Below, piece after piece: positions 50,859 to 59,773 of a DNA stretch of 64,000 bases. The notes under the pieces were generated by a model. It was not told the DNA's origin and ran no database searches. It was given only the letters and a program-made list of their open reading frames with translations. Position numbers and translations under genes: made by a program. The DNA is from Mycobacterium adipatum (GTDB lineage Bacteria > Actinomycetota > Actinomycetes > Mycobacteriales > Mycobacteriaceae): positions 4,526,001-4,590,000 of the forward strand of contig NZ_CP015596.1 in assembly GCF_001644575.1 (NCBI RefSeq), in the 5' to 3' direction. Within the stretch, counting starts at the first letter, position 1, and each line of letters begins with the position of its first letter.

Positions 50859-51382
50859 CGCCGAGCCTTCAAAGCTCGAGCAGTTCCCTGGCCCAGTACG
50901 GTCGTCACCTTGAGCCGGTCGATGTCAGCGAGGGTCATCAGCGCCTCAGGCCGCGTAATCCGCTTGATGTCCTCCACGCGCGGCTGCGGCACCTCGAGTG
51001 CCAGGTCGCGCGCCTCATAAACATCGATGTTCGTGTGTATCCACTGGCTCTGCTCGGTGAGCTTGTGGTCGACGCTCACGAACCAGTTCGCCATGAATTC
51101 CTGCAGGTGCGGGATCAGTGTCCACACTTTGCGCCGGGCGAGTGCCGACCGTACATCAGGTCGGGTGAATGCGAGCCACGCCAGTTCTCCACTGCCTGCC
51201 TCGGTGAGCTTCCAGAATGCCCGGCCGTTGTGCGCGATGAGATTAGTCGAGCGGGCGACGACATCCTGTCCGATCTCCCGGGCCAGCCTTCGGTAATCGG
51301 GCAGGGTGTCCTTCCAGTCGGGGACGCTCTCAAAGTAGTCGTGTGGCCGCTTCCCAGGTCGTCTGCCACGAACATCGTTCAT
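50855..51382 (-). CDS. Partner of the PD-(D/E)XK protein
   Basis: A 175-residue basic protein of unknown family. It has a basic N-terminus (RGRRPGKRP), a W-K-D-T-L-P-D-Y-R-R-L-A-R-E-I helix and central conserved-looking aromatic residues. ATG 51382 has GAGGGG nine bases upstream; ATG 51391 is the alternative. The coupling to the nuclease gene suggests a recognition subunit. No catalytic motif is visible. Confidence 0.55.
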   Translation of the reverse strand: MNDVRGRRPGKRPHDYFESVPDWKDTLPDYRRLAREIGQDVVARSTNLIAHNGRAFWKLTEAGSGELAWLAFTRPDVRSALARRKVWTLIPHLQEFMANWFVSVDHKLTEQSQWIHTNIDVYEARDLALEVPQPRVEDIKRITRPEALMTLADIDRLKVTTVLGQGTARALKARR

Positions 51383-51656
51383 CAATCGCATCCCCTCACC
51401 CGCGGAAGCACTGCAATCGCCCCGCCCGTTCCCAACACTCGGTTTCCCGGGTGCGTCCAAACCCTCATCATCCTACGTCGGAAGGCGCCTCTGGTCGGCC
51501 CGAAAGCGGTGATCGACTCGAAAAGACTTGGCAGATCAAGCATCGTGAACTTGTCACCGGCCTGTCGCGCCATGGCGGGCCCAGTTGTGCGAGGCGTTGT
51601 GGCGCACTAGCTAGAAGACGATTGATTTCATTCGCGGGGAAATCTGGATCAGGGCG
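51383..51656. other. Intergenic region
   Basis: 274 bases between the nuclease pair and the HD-domain gene. A 63-codon minus-strand frame is open here, but its start overlaps no ribosome site and it runs through the nuclease-partner promoter, so I do not call it a gene. No repeat is evident. Confidence 0.35.
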
Positions 51657-52259
51657 CTATCTGCCGCTGGCGGGTTCGACAAGCACGGCGATCTCGTCAA
51701 CCGCGTGCCGCAGCTCATCTACCAACCAACTGTCACTTCGCTTTTCGAACGCACTCAACAGAGCGCGGTAGTACCACAGGTGTTCCTGCGGGTCCGTCAC
51801 ATTGAAGCGTCGCCACAGTTGCTCACCATGCAGGCGGAGATCTCGGAGGATTGCCCGGGCGTTGTCGACCTTATCGGCAAGGGACACCAGGACGGTCATG
51901 TCGGCGACGTCCTGCAAATGCTGGATGTACTTCTCCTTGCGCTGACGCCACGGCGGCTTGGGCACCTCGTCTGTATCGCTGCACTCGGCGACGATCTTGG
52001 CTACGGACGCACCGAAACGCGCTTCGATCTCGGCCAGGGTCGGCTTTCCGCCCTGGTCTTCAACGGCATCGTGCAGTAGCCCCGCGATCGCTTGCGTCTG
52101 GCTGCCGCCCGCCTCGATCACCAGTGCAGACACTGACATCAGGTGCCCGAAGTAGGGGATGTCCCCGCCCTTCCGGGTTTGCGTCCCGTGCAGTTTGGCC
52201 GCATAGACCAGCGCATCGGCGAACTCGCTTCCGAGCTTCGGCGTGGTTGTCGACTCCAT
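51657..52259 (-). CDS. HD-domain alarmone hydrolase-like protein
   Basis: A 200-residue HD-domain protein of the RelA/SpoT hydrolase type (small alarmone hydrolase/Mesh1-like). Motifs are YFGHLMSVS (metal histidine), GLLHDAVED (H-D), and LADKVDNAR. It would remove pyrophosphate from ppGpp or a related alarmone. No synthetase domain is fused. ATG 52259 has a GGGGGAA ribosome site; the longer frame is unsupported. Small alarmone hydrolases also act as antitoxins against toxic synthetases, but no such gene is adjacent. Confidence 0.78.
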   Translation of the reverse strand: MESTTTPKLGSEFADALVYAAKLHGTQTRKGGDIPYFGHLMSVSALVIEAGGSQTQAIAGLLHDAVEDQGGKPTLAEIEARFGASVAKIVAECSDTDEVPKPPWRQRKEKYIQHLQDVADMTVLVSLADKVDNARAILRDLRLHGEQLWRRFNVTDPQEHLWYYRALLSAFEKRSDSWLVDELRHAVDEIAVLVEPASGR

Positions 52260-52323
52260 AGGTAATTCCCCCTGTCCTCGGGGTTCAGTGTCGCAGGGGG
52301 CCGTGGCCTGGGGTGCGGATCCT

Positions 52324-53271
52324 TCAGCGTCGCGCTGGTCGGGGCCGTGATCCGCGCCTGAGGTCGTCTTCGGCTTCCGCCCGCGCACTCCTCCAGGTGT
52401 CTCGCTCGAGCCTGACGCGTTTGCGCGTCAGCCACTTGGCGGACTGACTACTTTCATCGAGCGCGTCCATCGTCTGCAGTACCTCAGCGCGAGGCTCACG
52501 GACGCCGCTGCGCATCTCCAGTGCGAGTGCGATGATGCGGCATTCTTTCCTCAGGTCGGCGAGAATCTGGCAGGCCTCGGGTACGCGACTTGCGGCAAGC
52601 GCAGCTTGAGCTCGCAGAAGTTCGTTGCGCAGCCTTCCCAAATCGACCAGCACGGCCTGGCCGTTCCGAGACCGTCCCAAGACGGGTGCCCAGTCGCGTA
52701 ACGCTCCGATCACCCGCCGCACACATTGGTCGATCAGCTCCCTGCGCCAGGCCTCCTCGCCCTGCACAAGGTGGCGTGGCGGCGGGTCGCGGCGCGGATC
52801 ACTGGGTGATGGGCCTCCGGTGTCGAGCCGATTCAGCAGTCCGCGCCGTTCACGCAGCCAGCGTAGAGGCCTGCCATCTGCCGACCAGTCACCCCATCGC
52901 TCTGGGTCAGGCGGCTGTGGTGCCGACACCAGTGCAATCACGACTTCGTGGTCGACAACGCCGCCCATCCCGGCGGCGGTGACGCTGTCATCTAGTTCGG
53001 ATTGCACGCGCGTGTCGTGTGCCTCAAAGGCAAGAAAGCCAACGCCGACCAGGAGCAATGAACTGAGAACCGCGCTCAGCACGGCATGATCCGCCCAAAA
53101 TTGTGCCAGCACCCCCGATGGCCAGTCAGTGAGCAACATCGCCAATAACCCACAGCCGCAGAGAATTGCGAGCGTGATGAGCCAGCTTCGCTTGACCCGC
53201 CCAAAATGGATCGCCGCCACCAGAAGGAAGATCAAGAAAGCTGTGGCGAGAACTGCGACCAATCCGATCAT
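52324..53271 (-). CDS. Membrane protein with cytosolic helical domain
   Basis: A protein of about 315 residues with three N-terminal membrane segments (about residues 3-22, 31-50 and 63-83) and a soluble helical C-terminal domain rich in Arg, Glu and Leu (VLVDLGRLRNELLRAQAALAASRV). ATG 53271 starts directly at the first helix; the longer frame adds arginine-rich shadow sequence. It lies 64 bases upstream of the HD gene on the same strand. The family is not recognised. Confidence 0.6.
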   Translation of the reverse strand: MIGLVAVLATAFLIFLLVAAIHFGRVKRSWLITLAILCGCGLLAMLLTDWPSGVLAQFWADHAVLSAVLSSLLLVGVGFLAFEAHDTRVQSELDDSVTAAGMGGVVDHEVVIALVSAPQPPDPERWGDWSADGRPLRWLRERRGLLNRLDTGGPSPSDPRRDPPPRHLVQGEEAWRRELIDQCVRRVIGALRDWAPVLGRSRNGQAVLVDLGRLRNELLRAQAALAASRVPEACQILADLRKECRIIALALEMRSGVREPRAEVLQTMDALDESSQSAKWLTRKRVRLERDTWRSARAEAEDDLRRGSRPRPARR

Positions 53272-53347
53272 GCTGAGACCCGAATATTCAATCGCAAAGC
53301 AACCGCGCTTATCTGCGACGCCAGGTCTGCTTGCCCGGCTAGGTGCG

Positions 53348-53719
53348 TCATGCCGACCGGTCCCCCTGCATCTCAAGCACCGTCGGCCGCGTCGACCGAA
53401 TATGTACCTCCGGGAACTTCGCCACCAACGCACACACAAACGCTGACCGCTTGACGTTCAGCTCGTTGAGTAGCTCCTGCTGACTCAGCTCCCCCTTGTC
53501 GCACAACCGGTCCCACGCGACGGCGATCATCCAGGCCGGCACCAGCTGCGGTCCCGATCCGAGACTCATCGAGCGTTCGGTTTCGACCCACACCCCTTTG
53601 CGGTCGACCGCGGAGACCCGGTTGAGGTTCTTGGTCGACAACGTCAGGATCGCAGTGCCTGGGCCCACCACGTCCGATATCCGGTCGAACAACTCGTCGT
53701 CGAACTCCGCTGCGCTCAT
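53348..53719 (-). CDS. Hypothetical protein, divergent partner of 54069
   Basis: A 123-residue soluble protein. The first part is beta-rich (GPGTAILTLSTKNLNRVSAV, then VWVETERS) and the second helical (VPAWMIAVAWDRL, SQQELLNELNVKRSAFVCALVAKFP), which looks like a winged helix. I have the impression of a family often found next to restriction genes, but cannot name it. A truncated copy of its C-terminus, with the frame kept over about 38 codons, lies at 59774-59890. It is divergent from the gene at 54069 across 349 bases. Confidence 0.6.
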   Translation of the reverse strand: MSAAEFDDELFDRISDVVGPGTAILTLSTKNLNRVSAVDRKGVWVETERSMSLGSGPQLVPAWMIAVAWDRLCDKGELSQQELLNELNVKRSAFVCALVAKFPEVHIRSTRPTVLEMQGDRSA

Positions 53720-54068
53720 GCCGATCCGACCACCACGATTCCGGATGGCTGCTGTTTCAATGCACCCACCTCCAACGCCCGCTCCCAAGCTCCACCCAGG
53801 TGAGCACCGGCGCCCTTTCTCGTCAGCCGAATACTTCTGTGCCAGCAACCGAAGCCATGTAATCACGCACACACACTTTCGGGGATGCGAACGTATCGGT
53901 AAATTCGCCAGGGAACGCCGTCACAGCTTTATCGGTCGGGCCAGTCTGGAGACAACGAGGCGGACGGTGCCACACGAGTAAAGCTCCGCAATCTCGCCGG
54001 CCGTGTCGTACCCCACGGTTATGGTTTGCGAGATTTCATGAACCGTTGACCTTGGGGAGGATGCGCGG
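53720..54068. other. Divergent promoter region
   Basis: 349 bases between the divergent genes at 53719 and 54069. The right end (from 54020) is repeated at 60123-60174. The middle shows no supported gene. The repeated part ends in CTTGGGGAGGA, the ribosome site of the forward gene. Confidence 0.45.
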
Positions 54069-54071
54069 GTG
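54020..54071 (+). repeat. 52-base promoter/RBS repeat, left copy
   Basis: Runs from TATGGTTTGCGAGATTT through CTTGGGGAGGA to the GTG start at 54069. It matches 60123-60174 at 47 of 52 positions. Together with the coding remnants at both sides it marks a duplicated divergent promoter. Confidence 0.8.
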
Positions 54072-54473
54072 TATGGACGCAGCGACGACGAGTGGGACCG
54101 GATGGTCGACGATGCCATCAGCTTTCTGACTGAACAGGCGCAGTCGAAGCGCATCACCAATTACAGCGACCTGAACTCGGCATTGGTTCGGGCCGGTCAC
54201 GTCCCGTTCGACTTCGGATTGGAGCGGGACCGCGCCGCCGTGGGGGCAGTCCTCGGCGGTGCGGTGCAACGCACGATCGACGACTCCAAAGTCATGCTGT
54301 CGGCGATCGTGTCCTATATCGGCCAGAACGATCCCGGACCGGGTTACTACAAGTTCGCCACTGAACTAGGGCTGCTGCCCAACACAGCCACCGCTGACGA
54401 CAAGCTGGCTTTTTGGGCGCGCCAGGTCAAGGCAGTTCACGAGCGCTACGCGCGACCGGTCGGGCGGCCGTGA
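54069..54473 (+). CDS. Hypothetical helical protein
   Basis: A 134-residue soluble, mostly helical protein starting V-Y-G-R-S-D-D-E-W, with TNYSDLNSALVRAGHVPFD and GPGYYKFATELGLLP as recognisable segments. The start GTG follows a strong GGGGAGGA site. The stop overlaps the start of the DUF6308 gene (TGATG), so the two form an operon. I know this type only as a widespread actinobacterial hypothetical. A decayed copy of its first codons lies at 60172. Confidence 0.6.
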   Translation: MYGRSDDEWDRMVDDAISFLTEQAQSKRITNYSDLNSALVRAGHVPFDFGLERDRAAVGAVLGGAVQRTIDDSKVMLSAIVSYIGQNDPGPGYYKFATELGLLPNTATADDKLAFWARQVKAVHERYARPVGRP

Positions 54474-55102
54474 TGACCGATCTGCAAGACCGAGTGCTGT
54501 CCTTCGTCTGCGAGCCCGCCCAGCGGCTGGTTGAACAATTCTTCGACACCGACGGTCCGTTCGCCGCCACGACCTACGACACCCTGCCCGACAACGACCG
54601 CAATCGCTTCACCACAACGGACCTACTGGCGGTGACTCTGCTCGACGTCGCACTCCCACCTCCTGCGGTCCGCAGCCTGTTGGAAACCGACGCGGAGACG
54701 TTCAAAAACCTCCTCTCGGCCGTGCCCGACGATGTGGACCTGTGGGATGTGTCCGACGAGAATGTGGCGCACGCTGAAGCTCTGTACTGGGCGCTGCGTG
54801 ATCTCCCTAAAGTCGGCCGAACTCGGGCAAGCAAGCTCATGGCCCGTAAGAGACCACGGCTGATCCCTGTGGTCGACAGCGTCATCATTGCGGCCTTGAA
54901 TCTCGGGGACGATTCCTGGGTCGCCCTGCGTGCCTGCCTGAGTGACCCCAACGTGCGGGAATCGATCGAAGCCAGTCGTCCAGACAACGCACCGGCCGAC
55001 TCGATTTCGACACTTCGCCTGCTTGATGCCGCGGTGTGGATGCGGTGCAGTCAATCGCGCCATGCAAAGAACGCAAGGCGGAGGGCCGGAATCACCGCCT
55101 GA
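54473..55102 (+). CDS. DUF6308 family protein
   Basis: A 209-residue protein matching the actinobacterial DUF6308 family. The diagnostic segment KVGRTRASKLMARKRPRLIP followed by VVDSVI lies at about residues 111-136 and has the look of a helix-hairpin-helix DNA-binding element. The N-terminal half is helical. ATG 54473 overlaps the previous stop. The function is unknown. It ends four bases before the convergent HEPN-like gene. Confidence 0.65.
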   Translation: MTDLQDRVLSFVCEPAQRLVEQFFDTDGPFAATTYDTLPDNDRNRFTTTDLLAVTLLDVALPPPAVRSLLETDAETFKNLLSAVPDDVDLWDVSDENVAHAEALYWALRDLPKVGRTRASKLMARKRPRLIPVVDSVIIAALNLGDDSWVALRACLSDPNVRESIEASRPDNAPADSISTLRLLDAAVWMRCSQSRHAKNARRRAGITA

Positions 55103-55105
55103 CAC

Positions 55106-55444
55106 TCATGCCGGCAGCAGCGACGCCACAACCCCACAAAGGTGCCTAACCTCGGCGGCTGACGGCTGCAGCTCGAACGCATGCACGTGGCACGCGCTGC
55201 TGAGCCGGTTCCACGCGATCGCAGCAGAGTCGGCAGCCTCTTCTGAATCCAGGGACCTCAGAACCACCAGCTTGCTGCGTGTACTGGCCCACGCCACTGG
55301 CGCACCGAGACGCTCACAGCGTTGCTCGATGAGCTGTTCCAGCGCCTGACGGGCCAGAAATGCCGCCATGCGCGAGGAAAGGCCATCCGGCCGTGGTTCA
55401 TTGAGGATGCGTTGCGCCTGACCCAACAGCTCGACGGCGCTCAC
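55106..55444 (-). CDS. HEPN-like small protein
   Basis: A 112-residue all-helical protein. Arg80 and His86 in NRLSSACH form an R-x5-H pair, the catalytic signature of HEPN RNases, followed by helical V-H-A-F-E-L. The first half (RMAAFLARQALEQLIEQRCE) matches the first long helix of HEPN proteins. It would cleave RNA, possibly tRNA, when activated. The ATG overlaps the stop of the SMC-like ATPase gene (ATGA), so the pair is translationally coupled. HEPN is a pattern-based call. Confidence 0.6.
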   Translation of the reverse strand: MSAVELLGQAQRILNEPRPDGLSSRMAAFLARQALEQLIEQRCERLGAPVAWASTRSKLVVLRSLDSEEAADSAAIAWNRLSSACHVHAFELQPSAAEVRHLCGVVASLLPA

Positions 55445-57855
55445 TGCGCACCGACGAGATCCGCTACCGCGCGTTCGAGGTCACGCACATCGGCCTTGGT
55501 CAGCGTGCCCACCTTGCCGTGTGCGCCGGTATTGCCGATGTCCAGCACGTTTTTTCGGCCCGGCTGCGCACCGAGCCAACCCGACACATCGGCCTTCGCA
55601 TCGCCCAGGACCGCCAGCGCGAGGCGCTGGCGAGTGGTCTTCGCCGCCTGCCACTGCTCCTCGGCGACAAAACGTTCTGTTCCCGACGTCGACTGCCGTG
55701 CGTAGTGCGCCTGTTTGGCCGCCGACTCCAGCGCCATCCGGAACAGGTTCGGCGCGACGCGGCCCTTCACATCATCGTGCAGTTTGTCGTCCTGGATCAT
55801 GGCGAACGCATCGCCGATCAGGCGCCGGGCGGGGTCGATGTTGAGACGCGCCCGGACCTTGGAACCGGATTCACGGACGACTTCGATCAAGCGTGCGTCG
55901 ATCCCGGTTTCCCGGATGACCGAGGCCAGCCGGTCGTCGTGGGAGAACACCACCACCTGGTGGGTACGCGCGATGTCGGTGAGCACCCGGACGAACCCGT
56001 CGATCTTGGATGGATCCATGGCCTGAATCGGATCATCAAGCACCACAAAACGGAACGGACTTCTGACCGAGGTGGCGCGCGGTAGGAACAAGGCCAGCGC
56101 GACGGCGTTTTGCTCACCCTGGCTCATCACCGACAGGGCTTGTGTCGGCTCGCCGTCGACCGATCCTCCGAGAACCGCCTTGCGTTTGGTCGCGGTGCCG
56201 GTCAGCGTGATGTCACCCAGGTCGACGTTGCTTTCCTGGCGCAGCTCAGCCCAGATCTGACGGGCTTGCGCGGCAATCGGTTTGAGGCGCAGATTTCGGA
56301 ACTCGGCGCCCTGTTTGGTGGCCCAGTTGCGCGCAGCGGTAATCGCCTTGAATTGGTCGTCGAGTTTTTGGGCTCGGCGCTCGGCCGGGATCCACGCTGC
56401 CACTTTTTCGGCCAGCGGAGCCCAGGCATCCTCGCGGTCGGCCAGTGCACTGGCCGACTCACCCCGCAGAGCCTCGGCCGCGCCGACGGCGTCGAGCAGC
56501 ACCGTTTCGAGATGGGTGGCGCATGCCTGGTGATCGGCGGGTAATGTTCGCGCGCGCTCGGCGGCGGTGATATACGGGTCGAGCGCCGCGAGCTCCACAC
56601 CGGGGACCGCCGGCGCGGGCGGCAATTGTGCGGCAAGGGTATCGGCGTCGGTACGGGCAGCCTTCACTTCGGCTAGTGCGGCACGATACTCGCCGACCGA
56701 TCGCTCACCCTCGGTGACCGACGTCCTCGCACGGTCAGCCCAGTCCGCATCAAGGCGGCCCTCCCCGCATACCGGACATTCGGTATCCCCCGCGCGGGAG
56801 TGATAGTCCAACGCACTGTGCAGCAGGTCCACGCGTTCGGCGGTCAGCGCGGCCAGGTCCTGCTCGGTGCGCCGCAATGCCTCGGCGGCGGTGCGCAACC
56901 GGGTGGCGCAGCGTTCGATGTCCGCGATTTGGGGTCCAGCGATCTGGCTGAGTGTTTCGAGTGGTCGAATCACCTCGCGATCGATGTGGCCCGACCCAGT
57001 CACCGCGGCCACGATCTCGTCAAGCGGACGGATGTGCTTCTTGAGCAGCTTCACCAGCGGAGCCGCGCGTTCATCGTCGGATTCCGATAGCGCGGCGATG
57101 GCCTGTTTGCGCACGGAGTCAGCCGTATCGCGCACTGCCTTGGCATCTTTCAGGTCGGCGGCCAGCTTCTTCTCCACGGCGGCAAGGACTTCGAGACCGA
57201 GAAGCTGAGCCAGTGCGTCGTATAGCGCGGACGGTCCCCCATCGAACAGCCGGCCGAGCTCCTCATAGGTCAACACCGGACGGTAGAGCTCCAGTGCCTC
57301 CACCCACCCGAGACTGTCGATGCCGTCGGTTGCCTGCTCACCGTCGCGCTGGGTCCACAGGGTGCGATCGGCCAGCTCAGCCTCGGGTTCCCAGTCGACT
57401 CCGACTTTGACCGGCCCGCTGCCCTCGCGGGTGAATCCGACCCGCAGCGCGCACGGGTTCGGCTTGTGTAGGTTGCGCCAGGATTCGGACCAGAGCGCCT
57501 GTTTACCGCGCCATCGGTAGCTGCTGCCGGTCAGAGCGAGCTCGACGGCTTCAGCGAAGCTGGACTTGCCGGAGCCGTTGCGACCGCTGATCACCGTCAG
57601 CCCCGGCGCCGGGTGGAGGTCGAGTTTGGCGGTGGAGCCGATCCCGCGGAACCCGGACACCGTGATGTTGGTCAGGTACGTGGGCGACACGTCGGCTGTT
57701 ATCCCGCCGTTCTCATCCACCACCTCGGCAAGGGCGCCGACGACGAGGTCGCGGGCAACGTCGTCAAGGGCGGTATCGGCGTCGAGCAGATGCAGGATGG
57801 CGTCCTGGACGGACTGCTCGGCATGACTTGACCCCCCGGGCTCAATTTCCTCCAC
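55441..57855 (-). CDS. SMC/RecF-like ATPase
   Basis: An 804-residue ABC-type ATPase. Walker A GRNGSGKSS covers residues 91-99 after the G-F-R-G-I-G strand; a single zinc-hook-like CPVCG lies near residue 358 between coiled-coil arms; the signature SVMSQGEQNAVALALFLPRA and Walker B FVVLDDPIQAMDP lie near residues 570-605, with a switch histidine in FSHDD. The layout is that of overcoming-lysogenisation-defect and RloC-like nucleases' ATPase parts. An extra C-terminal helical domain follows. It probably senses DNA ends and controls the HEPN-like partner. Start GTG 57855. Confidence 0.8.
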   Translation of the reverse strand: MEEIEPGGSSHAEQSVQDAILHLLDADTALDDVARDLVVGALAEVVDENGGITADVSPTYLTNITVSGFRGIGSTAKLDLHPAPGLTVISGRNGSGKSSFAEAVELALTGSSYRWRGKQALWSESWRNLHKPNPCALRVGFTREGSGPVKVGVDWEPEAELADRTLWTQRDGEQATDGIDSLGWVEALELYRPVLTYEELGRLFDGGPSALYDALAQLLGLEVLAAVEKKLAADLKDAKAVRDTADSVRKQAIAALSESDDERAAPLVKLLKKHIRPLDEIVAAVTGSGHIDREVIRPLETLSQIAGPQIADIERCATRLRTAAEALRRTEQDLAALTAERVDLLHSALDYHSRAGDTECPVCGEGRLDADWADRARTSVTEGERSVGEYRAALAEVKAARTDADTLAAQLPPAPAVPGVELAALDPYITAAERARTLPADHQACATHLETVLLDAVGAAEALRGESASALADREDAWAPLAEKVAAWIPAERRAQKLDDQFKAITAARNWATKQGAEFRNLRLKPIAAQARQIWAELRQESNVDLGDITLTGTATKRKAVLGGSVDGEPTQALSVMSQGEQNAVALALFLPRATSVRSPFRFVVLDDPIQAMDPSKIDGFVRVLTDIARTHQVVVFSHDDRLASVIRETGIDARLIEVVRESGSKVRARLNIDPARRLIGDAFAMIQDDKLHDDVKGRVAPNLFRMALESAAKQAHYARQSTSGTERFVAEEQWQAAKTTRQRLALAVLGDAKADVSGWLGAQPGRKNVLDIGNTGAHGKVGTLTKADVRDLERAVADLVGAQ

Positions 57856-57929
57856 GAGACGATTGAACTACGCACGTCTGACATTCCCGACGTGAATCGC
57901 CGGATCAACGGCCACAACCACATTGGCGA

Positions 57930-58697
57930 TCACTTTGTACCGTCTTGTGAGCACGGAACGTCCAGATCAATGATCGTCGGGCTGTGGTCGCTGTACGCAA
58001 TCCAATCGCTGAATGAGCCTGTTACGACATTCTTGATGGCGTCGGGACGGGATACGAAGGTGTAATCAATGTGGTAGGTGGCGTCTTCTTTACGACGCCA
58101 CCAAAGAGTGGGATCGGGTTCTGCTCCCAAATTCCATCCGTGATGATGGTGGTACACGCTGACAAAGCCACGGTACTGTAGCTCGCGGTTCAGATCGCCA
58201 AAGTTTCGGAGTTTCCCCGGCTTATCCCAGATGACCGACGCATTGAAATCTCCACTGATTAGGCTGAGGTCGGCGTCCCCAGCTAAGAAATCTGCGTAAT
58301 GCGGCAGTGCGGCCCGCACCGAGCCACGTTGTCGCGCCTCCGGATACCCGGTGCCACGCCTGTCCATCTCCCACACGGCAAGCACCCGCAGATCCCTCGG
58401 CCCACTGAGGTGAAGCGGCAGCACCCATTGGTATCCCGGGTCGTAGCTGGCGTCGACATCCAGCTGCCACTCGCCGAAGCTGGCCGCAAGCAACCCCTTG
58501 TTTGGGTTGGTACCGATCCACCTGATAGAAGTGGCGCCTATATCCCGCAGGGCGTTTCGGGTGCGCTCGGTGTTGGCAGACTCCGGAAGGATCGCAATGG
58601 TGGGTTCTAAGTCGGAGAGAAGATGAGCTTTCTTGTGGAGTGACATCGCGACGTTCCACTCGACCACCCGGACCGGCAGCGTGGCGTCCGGTATCAA
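57930..58697 (-). CDS. EEP-family nuclease, divergent type
   Basis: A protein of about 255 residues with endonuclease/exonuclease/phosphatase motifs: V-V-E-W-N-V (Asn), ILPESAN (Glu), ISGDFNAS, HIDYTFVS and the final YSDHSPT with an intact Asp-His pair. It is only distantly similar to the two cassette EEP proteins and has an unusual Y-H-H-H-H-G-W segment. TTG 58697, six bases after the HIRAN gene stop with GGTAGGGG just before it, is the likely start; GTG 58667 is the alternative. It lies between the HIRAN and ATPase genes. Confidence 0.75.
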   Translation of the reverse strand: MIPDATLPVRVVEWNVAMSLHKKAHLLSDLEPTIAILPESANTERTRNALRDIGATSIRWIGTNPNKGLLAASFGEWQLDVDASYDPGYQWVLPLHLSGPRDLRVLAVWEMDRRGTGYPEARQRGSVRAALPHYADFLAGDADLSLISGDFNASVIWDKPGKLRNFGDLNRELQYRGFVSVYHHHHGWNLGAEPDPTLWWRRKEDATYHIDYTFVSRPDAIKNVVTGSFSDWIAYSDHSPTIIDLDVPCSQDGTK

Positions 58698-58702
58698 AGC
58701 CC

Positions 58703-59773
58703 CTACCTGACTTTCGGTGCCACGTGCTCGGTCCAGCGCAGCCCGTCCCAATAGCGAAACATCCGATGATTCTGCGGATCGTCGTACCACGCTGCGGGTG
58801 GCAGAGGAGGCGCCGCCGGCGTGGAGGACGTGGTCGATTCGGGCTGAGATTCATAGGAGTGCCGCGCGCCGGTTTGAACCGCCATATCGATCCATCCGGG
58901 AAGTGCATACGTCTCCGGGTCGTCCTGCTTATCTATCAGCGCCGGCAGCGTCACCGGTTCACCGTCAAGGACGACTTCATCTGCCTCGTTGGCCTTGATG
59001 CCGTCGATCCGCACCTCTGCAGCTACCGCCGATCCCTTGATGTCACCCCAGCATGCAGTGACCAGTCCACGCGACGCAAGGTGTCGGATCATTGGCAAGA
59101 ACCGCTGGCTCATCTGCGGTGTCAACTGACCGATTCGCTCGTCATTAATACGCACTTCGACGACCGGCTTCGCGGATGCCGCCCGGCCCGAGACACTTTC
59201 GTGCAAGGTCACAAACAAGGTGCCATACCCTGACCCGGGGACGAACTTCAGCAATGCGTCGGTGTGCTCGTCTTCCTTGGTGACCTGCACGATCGCCGAC
59301 CGCGGGATCATGGTGTAGGGAACCGTCGGCGGATTGTTGATCGGCAACGCGCCGTCGGGATCGCCGAGCTTAATTTGCACGGTCGAAGCAAACTCCCGGG
59401 GCGGGTCGTTCTCGCCGTCCCATTCATCCCAGTTCTTGGCATCACGAGCGTAGATGCGGCCCGGAACCATCGCGATCAGGCCGGAGGCGGCAACCCGTCG
59501 GACGACGTTGGCCCATGACTGGCAGTCCTGACGTGGGATGTAGCCAACCGTCTTGCCGTCGGCGCGCACAGAGATCGCCCACCGGTCGTGCGGATTCGCT
59601 GGTTCTGGGACCAGTTCGAACATCCGCTGCGTTTCGAAGCCTTCCCTTGACCAATCGTCAGGCAGCAGACCGTAAATGGCCACGCCGTGGTATTGCTCGC
59701 CGACAATGTCGTAGTTGCACCAGTCGCCGCGTAGCTCGTTCCATAGCAGATACTGTCCGGGCTTCTCCCCCAT
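58703..59773 (-). CDS. HIRAN plus DUF2510 protein
   Basis: A 356-residue protein. The N-terminal part (about residues 25-110) looks like a HIRAN domain: YHGVAIYG, then ELVPEPANPHDRWAISV and VGYIPRQ. HIRAN domains recognise 3' DNA ends or stalled forks. A second, related beta-rich region lies near 165-250. The end carries a DUF2510 module (WYDDP, RYWDGLRWTEH, about 325-350) after a proline/serine linker. The ATG directly follows the stop of a gene remnant, which shows that the operon was once longer upstream. Confidence 0.75.
   Translation of the reverse strand: MGEKPGQYLLWNELRGDWCNYDIVGEQYHGVAIYGLLPDDWSREGFETQRMFELVPEPANPHDRWAISVRADGKTVGYIPRQDCQSWANVVRRVAASGLIAMVPGRIYARDAKNWDEWDGENDPPREFASTVQIKLGDPDGALPINNPPTVPYTMIPRSAIVQVTKEDEHTDALLKFVPGSGYGTLFVTLHESVSGRAASAKPVVEVRINDERIGQLTPQMSQRFLPMIRHLASRGLVTACWGDIKGSAVAAEVRIDGIKANEADEVVLDGEPVTLPALIDKQDDPETYALPGWIDMAVQTGARHSYESQPESTTSSTPAAPPLPPAAWYDDPQNHRMFRYWDGLRWTEHVAPKVR

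Noticed and set aside
51382..51573. 63-codon minus-strand frame
   Set aside because: There is no ribosome site, it overlaps the promoter of the nuclease pair, and its composition is shadow-like.
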